Positions 7,896-14,943 of a DNA stretch of 23,263 bases are shown here, in pieces. The DNA comes from JOPF136 sp035517515. GTDB taxonomy: Bacteria; Acidobacteriota; Terriglobia; Acidiferrales; UBA7541. Made by a program: the position numbers and the translations under genes. The stretch lies in the NCBI GenBank assembly GCA_035517515.1, contig DATIYQ010000195.1, positions 1 to 23,263 on the forward strand, read 5' to 3'. The first letter of the stretch is position 1. Each line of letters opens with the position of its first letter. The notes under the pieces are model-generated. The model did no database searches and was not told where the DNA came from. It saw nothing but the letters and a program-made list of their open reading frames with translations.

Positions 7896-10048
7896 GCCGC
7901 CACCTCGACCGCCGCCACGCGCGAAAGTTTGGAAACCACCACCGGAAGGTTCAGGATCAGCACCACCGTGCCGTCGCCCAGAATGGAAGCGCCGCTCACG
8001 TACTCGCTCTGCGTCAGCCGGCTGTCCAGCGCCTTGATCACCAGCTCTTCTTCCCCGCGCAGGTTGTCCACGGCCAGCCCGAATTTGCGTTCGCCCAGCG
8101 CCACCACGATCACGAAGAGGCGCCCCGGCTTGGTGCCCGCGGCCCCGGAGGCGCCGGCCAGGCGGTCCAGGCGGATCAGTTTCAGCACCTGGTCGCGCAG
8201 TTGGAACACCTCGTGGCCATCCACCGAATGGATTTCCGAGGACATCACCCGGGCAATCTCCACCACCGAGGCCACCGGAAGCGCGTACAGCTTGCCGCCG
8301 GCGGTGGTGAGCAGCGCCTTGATGCTGGCCAGGGTCAGCGGAAGGCGCAGGAAAAACGTGGTGCCCTTGCCCACCGTGCTCTGCACCTCCACCGTGCCTT
8401 TCATTTTTTCCAGCACGGACTTCACCACGTCCATGCCCACCCCGCGGCCGGAGATTTCCGTCACTTGCCGCAGCATGGTGAAGCCCTGGATGAAGATCAG
8501 GCCCAGCGCCTCCATATCCGTCAGTTGCCCGGCCTCCTCGCGGGAAATGAACCCCAGCTCGATGGCCCGCTCCATCACCCGCTTGCGGTCAATCCCGCGG
8601 CCGTCGTCGCCCACTTCAATCACCACCTGATTGCCCTGGTGGCAGGCGTTCAGCCGGATGGTGCCGCGCGCCGGTTTGCCCGCGGCGATGCGTTCTTCCG
8701 GCGGTTCGATGCCGTGGTCCACGCAGTTGCGAATCAGGTGGGTGATGGGTTCGGCCAGCGGTTCCAGGATGCTCTTGTCCAGGTCCGTGGATTCGCCGCT
8801 CACGCTGAGCGCCACGTCTTTGCCCTTCAGCTTGGCCACGTCCCGCACCACCCGCGGGAAGCGCCGGAAGAGCTGTTCCACCGGCACCATGCGAATCTTC
8901 ATCACCGATTTCTGGAGCGTATCCAGCACCCGGGACTGGAAACCCAGCGCGTCGGAGAGCCGGGCGGTCAGCGGATCGCGCTGCATCCGGCGGTCCAGTT
9001 CCGCCACCGTGCGCGCCAGCATGGACTTGCCGATGATCAGCTCGCCCACCAGGTTCAGCACATCGTCAATGCGCTCCGATTCCACGCGCAGGGTCTTATC
9101 CGCCAGCACCGCGGCACGCGCCGCCGGGCCTGCCGGCGCTCCGTTGCTTGCGCCCGCGGCCACGGACGCCGCCGCCGGCTTCTCCACAGGCCCCGCGACG
9201 GAGGAGGCCGCGGGGGGAATCGCTGCCTCCTGCGCGTCGCCGGGAAGGAGGGAACTCAAATCCTGCAGCGCCTCGCCCGGAAAGTGCACGCGTTCGACCA
9301 GCACCTCGCGGGTCACCGAGGGGATTTGCAGCCGTTTGCGCACCGCTTCCTGGCCCAGCGTGCTGCTGATGGCCGCCTCCACCACTTCCACGCGCTGCGC
9401 ATCGGCATCATCGGCGGGACGTAGCGCGAGGATGGAGCCGCAGGAGTGCAACACGTTGCGCACCAGTTGCCAGGCCGCGGAGGGCATCAGGTTGCCGGAT
9501 TCCAGCGCGGCTGCGGTGTGCAGCACCGTCTGTCCCCGGGCTGCCGCCTCCGCGATCATCTGCTGTTCGTATTCCGTCCACTGAAAGGAATGTTCAAAGC
9601 GGCGGCTGGCGGCCGGCGGGGCGGAGGGAGCGGCAGCCGGGGCTTCCGCGGTTTTCTCCCGCTTCACGCGCAGCTTTTTCACCAGGCACCGCAGGGACTC
9701 GCTGCCCGGCGAAGGCAGTCCGCGGCGGGCCGCGCCGAGCAGGGACTCAAAGGTGTCCGCGGCGGCCAGCACAGCCTCCGCCACCTCCCGCGGCCGTTCC
9801 CCAGCCAGCTCCGGCGTCAGCACATCCTCGAATTCGTGGGCCAGTTCGCTCAACTCGCGCTGGCCGATGGCCGCGGCATCTCCCTTCAACGTGTGCACCA
9901 CGCGGCGCACGCGGCGCACCGCTTCTTCGCCCCCGGTTCCGCGCTCCAGCGCCAGCCCTTCCTCGTTCAGGGTCTGGAGCAGCTCCAGCGCGGTCTCGAA
10001 GAAGAGTTCGCGCAGATCGCCGGCCCGGTCATCGGGAAACTGGGTCAC
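7892..10048 (-). CDS. cheA: Chemotaxis histidine kinase CheA
   Basis: This 718-residue kinase autophosphorylates and passes phosphate to CheY and CheB. Domains in order: HPt/P1 with H52 in VVHTLKGDAAAIG; an Ala/Pro linker; an unusual middle domain (about 151-255) where P2 would be; a second linker (256-312); P3 dimerisation (about 316-385, LRVESERIDDVLNLVGELIIGK); P4 ATPase with N-box NCVDHGIEPPEER (441-453), DDGRGID (481-487) and GRGVGMDVV (534-542); and the CheW-like P5 regulatory domain (about 580-718). It starts with GTG, whose TGA-sharing overlap with cheR (GTGA) and a GGAG 6 bp upstream support this start. All catalytic boxes are intact. It belongs to the same operon as the MCP and CheW that would form its receptor array. 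Confidence 0.97.
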   Translation of the reverse strand: MTQFPDDRAGDLRELFFETALELLQTLNEEGLALERGTGGEEAVRRVRRVVHTLKGDAAAIGQRELSELAHEFEDVLTPELAGERPREVAEAVLAAADTFESLLGAARRGLPSPGSESLRCLVKKLRVKREKTAEAPAAAPSAPPAASRRFEHSFQWTEYEQQMIAEAAARGQTVLHTAAALESGNLMPSAAWQLVRNVLHSCGSILALRPADDADAQRVEVVEAAISSTLGQEAVRKRLQIPSVTREVLVERVHFPGEALQDLSSLLPGDAQEAAIPPAASSVAGPVEKPAAASVAAGASNGAPAGPAARAAVLADKTLRVESERIDDVLNLVGELIIGKSMLARTVAELDRRMQRDPLTARLSDALGFQSRVLDTLQKSVMKIRMVPVEQLFRRFPRVVRDVAKLKGKDVALSVSGESTDLDKSILEPLAEPITHLIRNCVDHGIEPPEERIAAGKPARGTIRLNACHQGNQVVIEVGDDGRGIDRKRVMERAIELGFISREEAGQLTDMEALGLIFIQGFTMLRQVTEISGRGVGMDVVKSVLEKMKGTVEVQSTVGKGTTFFLRLPLTLASIKALLTTAGGKLYALPVASVVEIARVMSSEIHSVDGHEVFQLRDQVLKLIRLDRLAGASGAAGTKPGRLFVIVVALGERKFGLAVDNLRGEEELVIKALDSRLTQSEYVSGASILGDGTVVLILNLPVVVSKLSRVAAVEVAA

Positions 10049-10956
10049 TGGCTCTCCTCGAGGCGCTCGTAGGCCGTGCCATTATCCCGGTGGATCATGC
10101 GGAACTTGCTGGTCAGGCCGAACAGGCTTTCCGCGTGTCCCACGAACAGGTAGCCGCCGCGGTTCAGGCAGCGGTAGAACTTCTCCACCAGCCGCTTCTG
10201 CTCCGCCTCGTCGAAATAAATCATCACGTTCCGGCAGAAAATCACGTCGTTGCGCTGGGGCAGGTATTCCGTCTTCAGGTTGTGAAAGTCGAACTGCACC
10301 AGGTCGCGCAACGGCTTTTTGATTTCGTATCTGTCGCGCAATTTCTCGAAGTAGCGCAGGCGCAGCGTGTACTCCACGTGCTCCATCTGCGCTTCGGTGT
10401 AGTGGCCGTTTTGCGCGGTTTGCAGCGCCGAATAGCTGATGTCCGAAGCGATGATCTCCACTTTCCACGGCGGAGGAACCAGCGGTTTGGGCGTGGGCAT
10501 CTCGTAGGGCAGCGGATTCCGCAGGTAGTAGTAGGCCAGGGCATCGCACACCATCATGGCCAGGGTGTACGGCTCCTGCCCGGTGGAGCAGCCCGCGCTC
10601 CAGATGCGCAGCGTCCAGTCCCGCCGCTCCTGCTTGTGGCGCAGCAAATCCTCCAGCACCTGTTTCTGGAAGAGATCCAGTTGCGGACGGTTGCGGAAAA
10701 AGCTGGTCTCGTTGACCGTCAGATTCTCCAGCAGCAGGGCCAGTTCGGCCTTCCCTTCCCGGCTGGTGAGCAGGCGGTAATACGAGTAGAAGGAGTCCGC
10801 CTGCGTGGCTTTCATGCGCCGTTGCAGCCGGTCCTGCAGAAAGTGGGCGCGGCGCTCGTCAAAGCACATGCCGCACTCCTGGTAGACCAGGGTTTGCAGG
10901 AGCTTCAGTTCCGCATCAGTCAGCTGGAACGGCGTGGGAAACGTCGTCGTAGCCAT
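10045..10956 (-). CDS. cheR: Chemoreceptor glutamate methyltransferase CheR
   Basis: This 303-residue SAM-dependent enzyme methylates receptor glutamates. The N-terminal all-helical CheR_N domain (about 10-65) is followed by the catalytic domain. Its hallmarks are NETSFFR (82-88), SAM motif I SAGCSTGQEPYTLAM (120-134), IIASDIS (168-174), FCRNVMIYFD (240-249) and GHAESLFG (273-280). A proline-rich insertion, PTPKPLVPPP (about 154-163), lies between motif I and the next strand. There are no TPR repeats, so it is the minimal form. The MCP of this operon lacks the C-terminal NWETF-like tether, consistent with a CheR that does not need one. It overlaps the GTG of cheA by 4 bp and begins 37 bp after cheW. 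Confidence is very high. Confidence 0.97.
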   Translation of the reverse strand: MATTTFPTPFQLTDAELKLLQTLVYQECGMCFDERRAHFLQDRLQRRMKATQADSFYSYYRLLTSREGKAELALLLENLTVNETSFFRNRPQLDLFQKQVLEDLLRHKQERRDWTLRIWSAGCSTGQEPYTLAMMVCDALAYYYLRNPLPYEMPTPKPLVPPPWKVEIIASDISYSALQTAQNGHYTEAQMEHVEYTLRLRYFEKLRDRYEIKKPLRDLVQFDFHNLKTEYLPQRNDVIFCRNVMIYFDEAEQKRLVEKFYRCLNRGGYLFVGHAESLFGLTSKFRMIHRDNGTAYERLEESQ

Positions 10957-10993
10957 CGTCTTCCGCCTCGGGGTGGCCGGCTGCGCGCCTGGC

Positions 10994-11470
10994 TCAGGCC
11001 TCGACCGCCGCCAGTTGCACCGCTTCGCCGGCGCTGCGCAAATCGCCGCGCTGCAATACCTTGTTCAAATCCAGGATCAGAATCAGGCGGCCGTTCAGTT
11101 TGCCCACGCCGCTGATGAAGTTCAGTTCGCCTTCGCTGAACAGATTGCGCGGCACCTCGACGTCCGCGGGAGGAATCTTCAGCACTTCGGAAGCGGAGTT
11201 CACGATCAGCCCCACCGTCTGGCTCTCGAACTCCACCACCAGGATGCGCGTTTTGCGGCCGATCTCCGTGGCCGCTTCCCGAAAGCGCTTGCGCAGGTCC
11301 ACCACCGGCACGATGCGTCCGCGCAGGTTGATGACCCCTTCGATGGTCTCCGCGGAATTGGGGACCGCGGTGATTTCCGGCACGCGCACGATTTCCCGCA
11401 CCATGCCGATGGGCACTCCGAACGTTTCGCGGCCGACCCGGAAGCCGACCAGGTGCACGTCTTTTTCCAT
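10994..11470 (-). CDS. cheW: Chemotaxis coupling protein CheW
   Basis: This is a 158-residue single CheW domain that bridges chemoreceptor tips to the P5 domain of CheA. Typical family segments are HLVGFRVGRETFGVPIGMVREIVRVPEITAVP, INLRGRIVPVVDLRKRF and the closing LNGRLILILDLNKVL; the VINLRGRIVPVVDLR block is the core diagnostic. I choose the ATG at 11470 because GGAGG lies a few bases upstream. The frame is open further upstream into the MCP gene, but that part has no support. It starts 13 bp after the MCP stop and ends 37 bp before cheR, so it is in the same transcript. The short C-terminal Ala-rich tail (AGEAVQLAAVEA) is unremarkable. Confidence 0.96.
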   Translation of the reverse strand: MEKDVHLVGFRVGRETFGVPIGMVREIVRVPEITAVPNSAETIEGVINLRGRIVPVVDLRKRFREAATEIGRKTRILVVEFESQTVGLIVNSASEVLKIPPADVEVPRNLFSEGELNFISGVGKLNGRLILILDLNKVLQRGDLRSAGEAVQLAAVEA

Positions 11471-11483
11471 GGCCGCCTCCGGA

Positions 11484-13520
11484 TCAGGAATGAACCAGCT
11501 CGGCCAGGCGCGGCTCGTAGCCCGCCCCGCTCGGCCGGCTGTGGCCGTTGCCGCCCGCGGTGGGTCCGCCAAACCGTTCCGTCGCGTGGCCTTCGCCCAG
11601 CGCCTGCGCCTGCTGCTCCAGGGAGATGTTTTCCAGGGTCTTCAGCATCGCCCGGGCCAGCTTGGACATCTGCTCGGAAGCCGCGGCCAGTTCGGTGGAC
11701 CCGGAAGTGGAGTGCTGCACCAGTTCGCGCATTTTCTCCATGGCCCGGACCACGGCTTGCGCCCCGGAAGCCTGCTCTTCCACCGAGGAGCTGATTTCCT
11801 GGGTGATTTCGTTCAGGCGGTTGGTGGTCTTGGCGATCTGCGAAGAGCCCACGGATTGCTGGGTGGTGGCCGCGCCGATTTCCTGCGCGAATTTGAACAC
11901 CTCGGTCACCACCGTGGAAATCTTCAGCAGCGCTTCATTCAGCTCCTTGCCCAGCACCAGGCCCTCTTCCACGATCTCCGTGCTCTTTTCCATGTTGTGC
12001 ACGGCTTCGCGGGCTTCCTTCTGGATGCTCTGGATCAGCTCGCTGATTTCTTTCGTGGACTGGGTGGATTTTTCCGCCAGCTTACGCACTTCGTCCGCCA
12101 CCACCGCGAAGCCCAGGCCGTGCTCTCCCGCGCGGGCCGCTTCGATGGCCGCGTTCAGCGCAAGCAGGTTGGTTTGCTCGGCCAGGTCGTCAATCACTTC
12201 GATGATCTTGCCGATGTCGTCTGCGCGCTTGCCCAGCGCCTGAATGGTGTCCGAAGACTGCTGGATGGCGTGGCTGGTGCGCGCCATGCCGTCCGTGGTC
12301 TGTTCCATGGTGGCGATGCCGGTGCGCACCTCGTCGCGCGAACGGTTGGAGATGTCCAGCAGCATTTTGGCGGTGTCCGCCACGCGCTGGATGGAGGTGA
12401 CCATCTGGTCGATGGATGCGGAGGTTTCCGCAACGCTGGACGCCTGGTTCTGCGTGTTGCGCACCACGTTCTGCACGTTGACGCTCATTTCGTGCATGGT
12501 GCTGGAAACCTCGTCGATCGCCGAACTGGCCTGCACGCTCAGCTTGGCCGATTCCACAGAGGCTTCCGCCACCTGATTGGAGCCGGCGGCCACCTGCGTC
12601 GCGCTGTCGCGCACCTGGCGCACCAGGTCGCGCAGTCCGCCGCTCATGGATGCGAATGCCTTGCCCATGGTGTCGCGATCGGAGCGCGGCCGCGTTTCAA
12701 TGGCCAACTGGCCCCGCGCAATGCATTCCGCGGCCGCGGCCATCTCCTTCAGATAGCTCATCATGTGCCCGAAGCTCTTGGCCAGCGCGCCCACCTCGTC
12801 CTTTCGGCTGGTGTCCAAAAACTGTTCCAGGTCGCCGGTCTCGCCGATTTCCTGCGCCGTTTTCATCAATTGCGCCAGCGGCTCGGTGATCGATTTGGAG
12901 GCAAAATAAGCCACCGCCAGGCCCAGCAGAATCACCAGCACTGTGCCCAGCGTGGAAACCACCGATGCGACCCGGGCGGAAGAAGTGGAGGACTCATCCG
13001 CTTCGGTCATCACCGTGTTCATGGCCGCGGCGGCCTGGTCCAGAATGGCGCCGGACCGCGTTACGTGCGAGTTGGGATCCAGTTGCAGGTAATCCACCTG
13101 CAAATCCGCAACCGTGGCGTCTCCCGAATCCACGCGGTGGCGCTTGGCCACCAGCGGCTTGGAAAAGTGTTCGGCCCAGTCGCGCTCGCTGGCATCCACG
13201 TCTTGCAGCGCGGATTGCAGGGTGTGGAAGGTGGCCTTGCCCAGCGATTTGTGGATGGTCTCGAGGAGATCGGAGATTCCCCGGTTCAACTGGTCTTCCT
13301 CGCGCGGGTCACCGCTGAGCAGGTAGCCGCGCAGCGACAGCCGGTTCTGCATGATTTTGAACCGCACGGTCTCGATGCTGCGCACGCCCTCCACCGCCGC
13401 GGCCGCGTTTTGCCGGGCCGCGCGCTCGCGGGCAATCACGCTTAAGTTGACCAGCAGCAGCACCACCAGCAGCACCAGGATGGACCCGAAACCGTAGTAC
13501 AGCTTCTTGGCAATGGTCAT
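11484..13520 (-). CDS. Methyl-accepting chemotaxis protein (membrane chemoreceptor)
   Basis: This is a 678-residue receptor when started at the ATG at 13520; a TTG three codons upstream is less likely. Layout: TM1 (about 7-29), a helical periplasmic domain of about 150 residues (30-185) of the four-helix-bundle type, TM2 (about 187-207), HAMP (about 208-262) and a long cytoplasmic coiled-coil hairpin. The tip EQTNLLALNAAIEAARAG (about 448-466) is the CheA/CheW contact and is fully conserved, followed by GFAVVADEVRKLAEKS. The C-terminus is Gly/Ser-rich and lacks a NWETF-type pentapeptide. The ligand is unknown. It is followed 13 bp later by cheW and sits second in the operon, after the TonB_C protein. 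Confidence is high. Confidence 0.96.
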   Translation of the reverse strand: MTIAKKLYYGFGSILVLLVVLLLVNLSVIARERAARQNAAAAVEGVRSIETVRFKIMQNRLSLRGYLLSGDPREEDQLNRGISDLLETIHKSLGKATFHTLQSALQDVDASERDWAEHFSKPLVAKRHRVDSGDATVADLQVDYLQLDPNSHVTRSGAILDQAAAAMNTVMTEADESSTSSARVASVVSTLGTVLVILLGLAVAYFASKSITEPLAQLMKTAQEIGETGDLEQFLDTSRKDEVGALAKSFGHMMSYLKEMAAAAECIARGQLAIETRPRSDRDTMGKAFASMSGGLRDLVRQVRDSATQVAAGSNQVAEASVESAKLSVQASSAIDEVSSTMHEMSVNVQNVVRNTQNQASSVAETSASIDQMVTSIQRVADTAKMLLDISNRSRDEVRTGIATMEQTTDGMARTSHAIQQSSDTIQALGKRADDIGKIIEVIDDLAEQTNLLALNAAIEAARAGEHGLGFAVVADEVRKLAEKSTQSTKEISELIQSIQKEAREAVHNMEKSTEIVEEGLVLGKELNEALLKISTVVTEVFKFAQEIGAATTQQSVGSSQIAKTTNRLNEITQEISSSVEEQASGAQAVVRAMEKMRELVQHSTSGSTELAAASEQMSKLARAMLKTLENISLEQQAQALGEGHATERFGGPTAGGNGHSRPSGAGYEPRLAELVHS

Positions 13521-13568
13521 GGCTTCCAACCTTTCAATGTTTCCGGCGCCTCGCTCTCAATCGCGGCG

Positions 13569-13907
13569 CTAGTCGAAGTTGCATTCCACAATCTGCAAGG
13601 TCTCTTTAGGCCCCGGCTCGAATTTCCACTGCTGTACGGCGCTCTGCGCCGCGGTGGCCAGCAACGGGTGGCCGCCCAGCAGCCGGATGTTTTTCACCTT
13701 GCCGTCCTGTGCCACGGTCACTTCCAGACGCACCTTGCCGTGAACATTCATGCGTTTGGCCAGTTCGGGATATACCGGCGCAACTTGGGTCTTCACCTTC
13801 CGCGCCGCCTCCGTTGCTTCCTGGCCAAACACTGCCGGCTGCGCGAGAAGAAAAGCCGCAACGAGCGTTGCCGAGAACACGGAATGGAGCATGGACCTGG
13901 CGAACAT
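13569..13907 (-). CDS. Secreted TonB C-terminal-domain protein
   Basis: This 112-residue protein has an N-terminal signal peptide or signal anchor (MLHSVFSATLVAAFLLAQPAVFG, about 6-28) and then one TonB_C domain. That domain shows VAPVYPELAKRMNVHGKVRL, the VAQDGKVKNIRLLGGHPLL turn and AVQQWKFEPG, all diagnostic. It lacks the proline-rich periplasm-spanning region of a real TonB, so it is unlikely to energise transporters alone. Such short TonB_C proteins are frequent in acidobacteria, usually of unknown role. The ATG at 13907 is chosen because GGGAGG precedes it by about 7 bp; an upstream ATG at 13955 lacks this. It is the first gene of the chemotaxis operon, 48 bp before the MCP, and might work with the receptor in the periplasm (inference). 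Confidence 0.85.
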   Translation of the reverse strand: MFARSMLHSVFSATLVAAFLLAQPAVFGQEATEAARKVKTQVAPVYPELAKRMNVHGKVRLEVTVAQDGKVKNIRLLGGHPLLATAAQSAVQQWKFEPGPKETLQIVECNFD

Positions 13908-14256
13908 GGGAATGCCTCCCGGGACTGATTCGGGGAGGAGAAGTGCAAGGCGCATGCCATCGCCGCCGCCAGATCTTGCCGAATGCCGAACGGCCGGGGA
14001 GCGCGCGTAACCTATGCAACGCGTGGATGTTACGAGGAATCCTGCCGCGGCGCGTTCCGACCTGCCGACCCCCCAAACGTCTCAAACGGCCTGGATTCCA
14101 AGCGCCTCCATCTCAATGTGAGACGCCCTGAGATGGCCGCGCCGGGCGCCTGCTGCGCGCAAGAATCGCAGTCCACGAAATCTTCCCTGCGCCCGGCCGC
14201 CCGGAACGCCGCCTTGTGCGCGCTGCCCTCCTCGGATACGTTTGTTGGCCGGGCCG
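13908..14256. promoter_or_regulatory. Divergent intergenic region with nested inverted repeats
   Basis: This roughly 350-bp region separates the leftward chemotaxis operon from the rightward ABC/AttH operon, so it should hold both promoters. No convincing -35/-10 pair stands out. It contains a perfect 8-bp inverted repeat, CCATCTCA (14108-14115) and TGAGATGG (14129-14136). Nested inside is TCTCA (14111-14115) with TGAGA (14119-14123), giving three TCTCA-type half-sites within 30 bp. A second, weaker pair is CGTAAC (14006-14011) and GTTACG (14029-14034). These are candidate operators; function is inferred only from symmetry and position. Confidence 0.4.
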
Positions 14257-14943
14257 ATGGACGACTCCACAATTCTGCGACTGGAAAACGCCGCCAAAAC
14301 GTATGGAAGCGGAGAGCAGGCCGTGTGCGCGCTCGACGGCGTCTCCCTGGAAGTGCGTGCCGGAGAATTTGTCGCTTTGGTGGGGCGCAGCGGTTGCGGT
14401 AAATCCACCCTGCTGCATCTGGCCGGAGCCATGGATGTGCCCACCGCGGGGTGCGTATGCATCGCCGGACAAAACACCGCGGAACTGGAAGACGCCGGAC
14501 TGGTGCGGCTGCGGCGCGAGGTGGTGGGCCACGTCTTCCAATCCTTCGAGCTGCTGCCCACACTGACGGTGGAAGAAAACGTGGAGCTGCCTCTGCTGCT
14601 GGCCGGCGGGCGGCACGCGCGAGCGCGCGCCCTTGAATGCCTGCGCTGGGTGGAACTGGAGAAGCTGGCCCGGCGCATGCCGCACCAGCTTTCCGGCGGC
14701 GAAATGCAGCGCGCTGCCATTGCGCGCGCGCTGGTGCACGGGCCGCGGCTGCTGCTGGCGGATGAGCCCACGGGAAATCTCGATACCGGCACCAGCAACG
14801 TGATCCTGACCTTGTTGCAGCGGATCGCCGGCGAGCGAGGCACGGCCATCCTCATGGCCACGCACAGCCTGGAGTTGATTGCCGCAGCGGACCGCTGGAT
14901 CCGGCTGCGCGACGGCCGGGTGGAAGCGGAAGGGGCGCGCTGA
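14257..14943 (+). CDS. ABC transporter ATP-binding protein (LolD/MacB family)
   Basis: This is a 228-residue ATPase. Walker A is GRSGCGKST, the Q-loop is VFQSFELLPTLTVEENVELP, the signature is LSGGEMQRAAIARAL, Walker B is LLLADEPTGNLD and the H-loop is ATHS. The DEPTGNLD and ELLPTLTVxENVELP wording is typical of the LolD/MacB/FtsE (type VII) group, which pairs with FtsX-like permeases and drives mechanotransmission or lipoprotein extraction rather than classic transport. I start at the ATG at 14257; a TTG at 14242 is in frame, and neither has a strong Shine-Dalgarno. The stop is immediately followed by the permease ATG (TGA-ATG), so the two are one operon. Its partner is the 865-residue permease next to it. 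Confidence 0.94.
   Translation: MDDSTILRLENAAKTYGSGEQAVCALDGVSLEVRAGEFVALVGRSGCGKSTLLHLAGAMDVPTAGCVCIAGQNTAELEDAGLVRLRREVVGHVFQSFELLPTLTVEENVELPLLLAGGRHARARALECLRWVELEKLARRMPHQLSGGEMQRAAIARALVHGPRLLLADEPTGNLDTGTSNVILTLLQRIAGERGTAILMATHSLELIAAADRWIRLRDGRVEAEGAR

Noticed and set aside
7104..9584. Long plus-strand open frames (over 300-500 codons) opposite cheB and cheA
   Set aside because: They are antisense to clear CheB and CheA domains, have His/Arg/Ala-biased composition with no family motifs, and arise from high G+C at third codon positions.
11061..13445. A 794-codon plus-strand frame opposite the chemoreceptor and cheW
   Set aside because: It lies antisense to conserved MCP and CheW sequence, is His/Arg/Gly-rich and low in complexity, and has no ribosome site.
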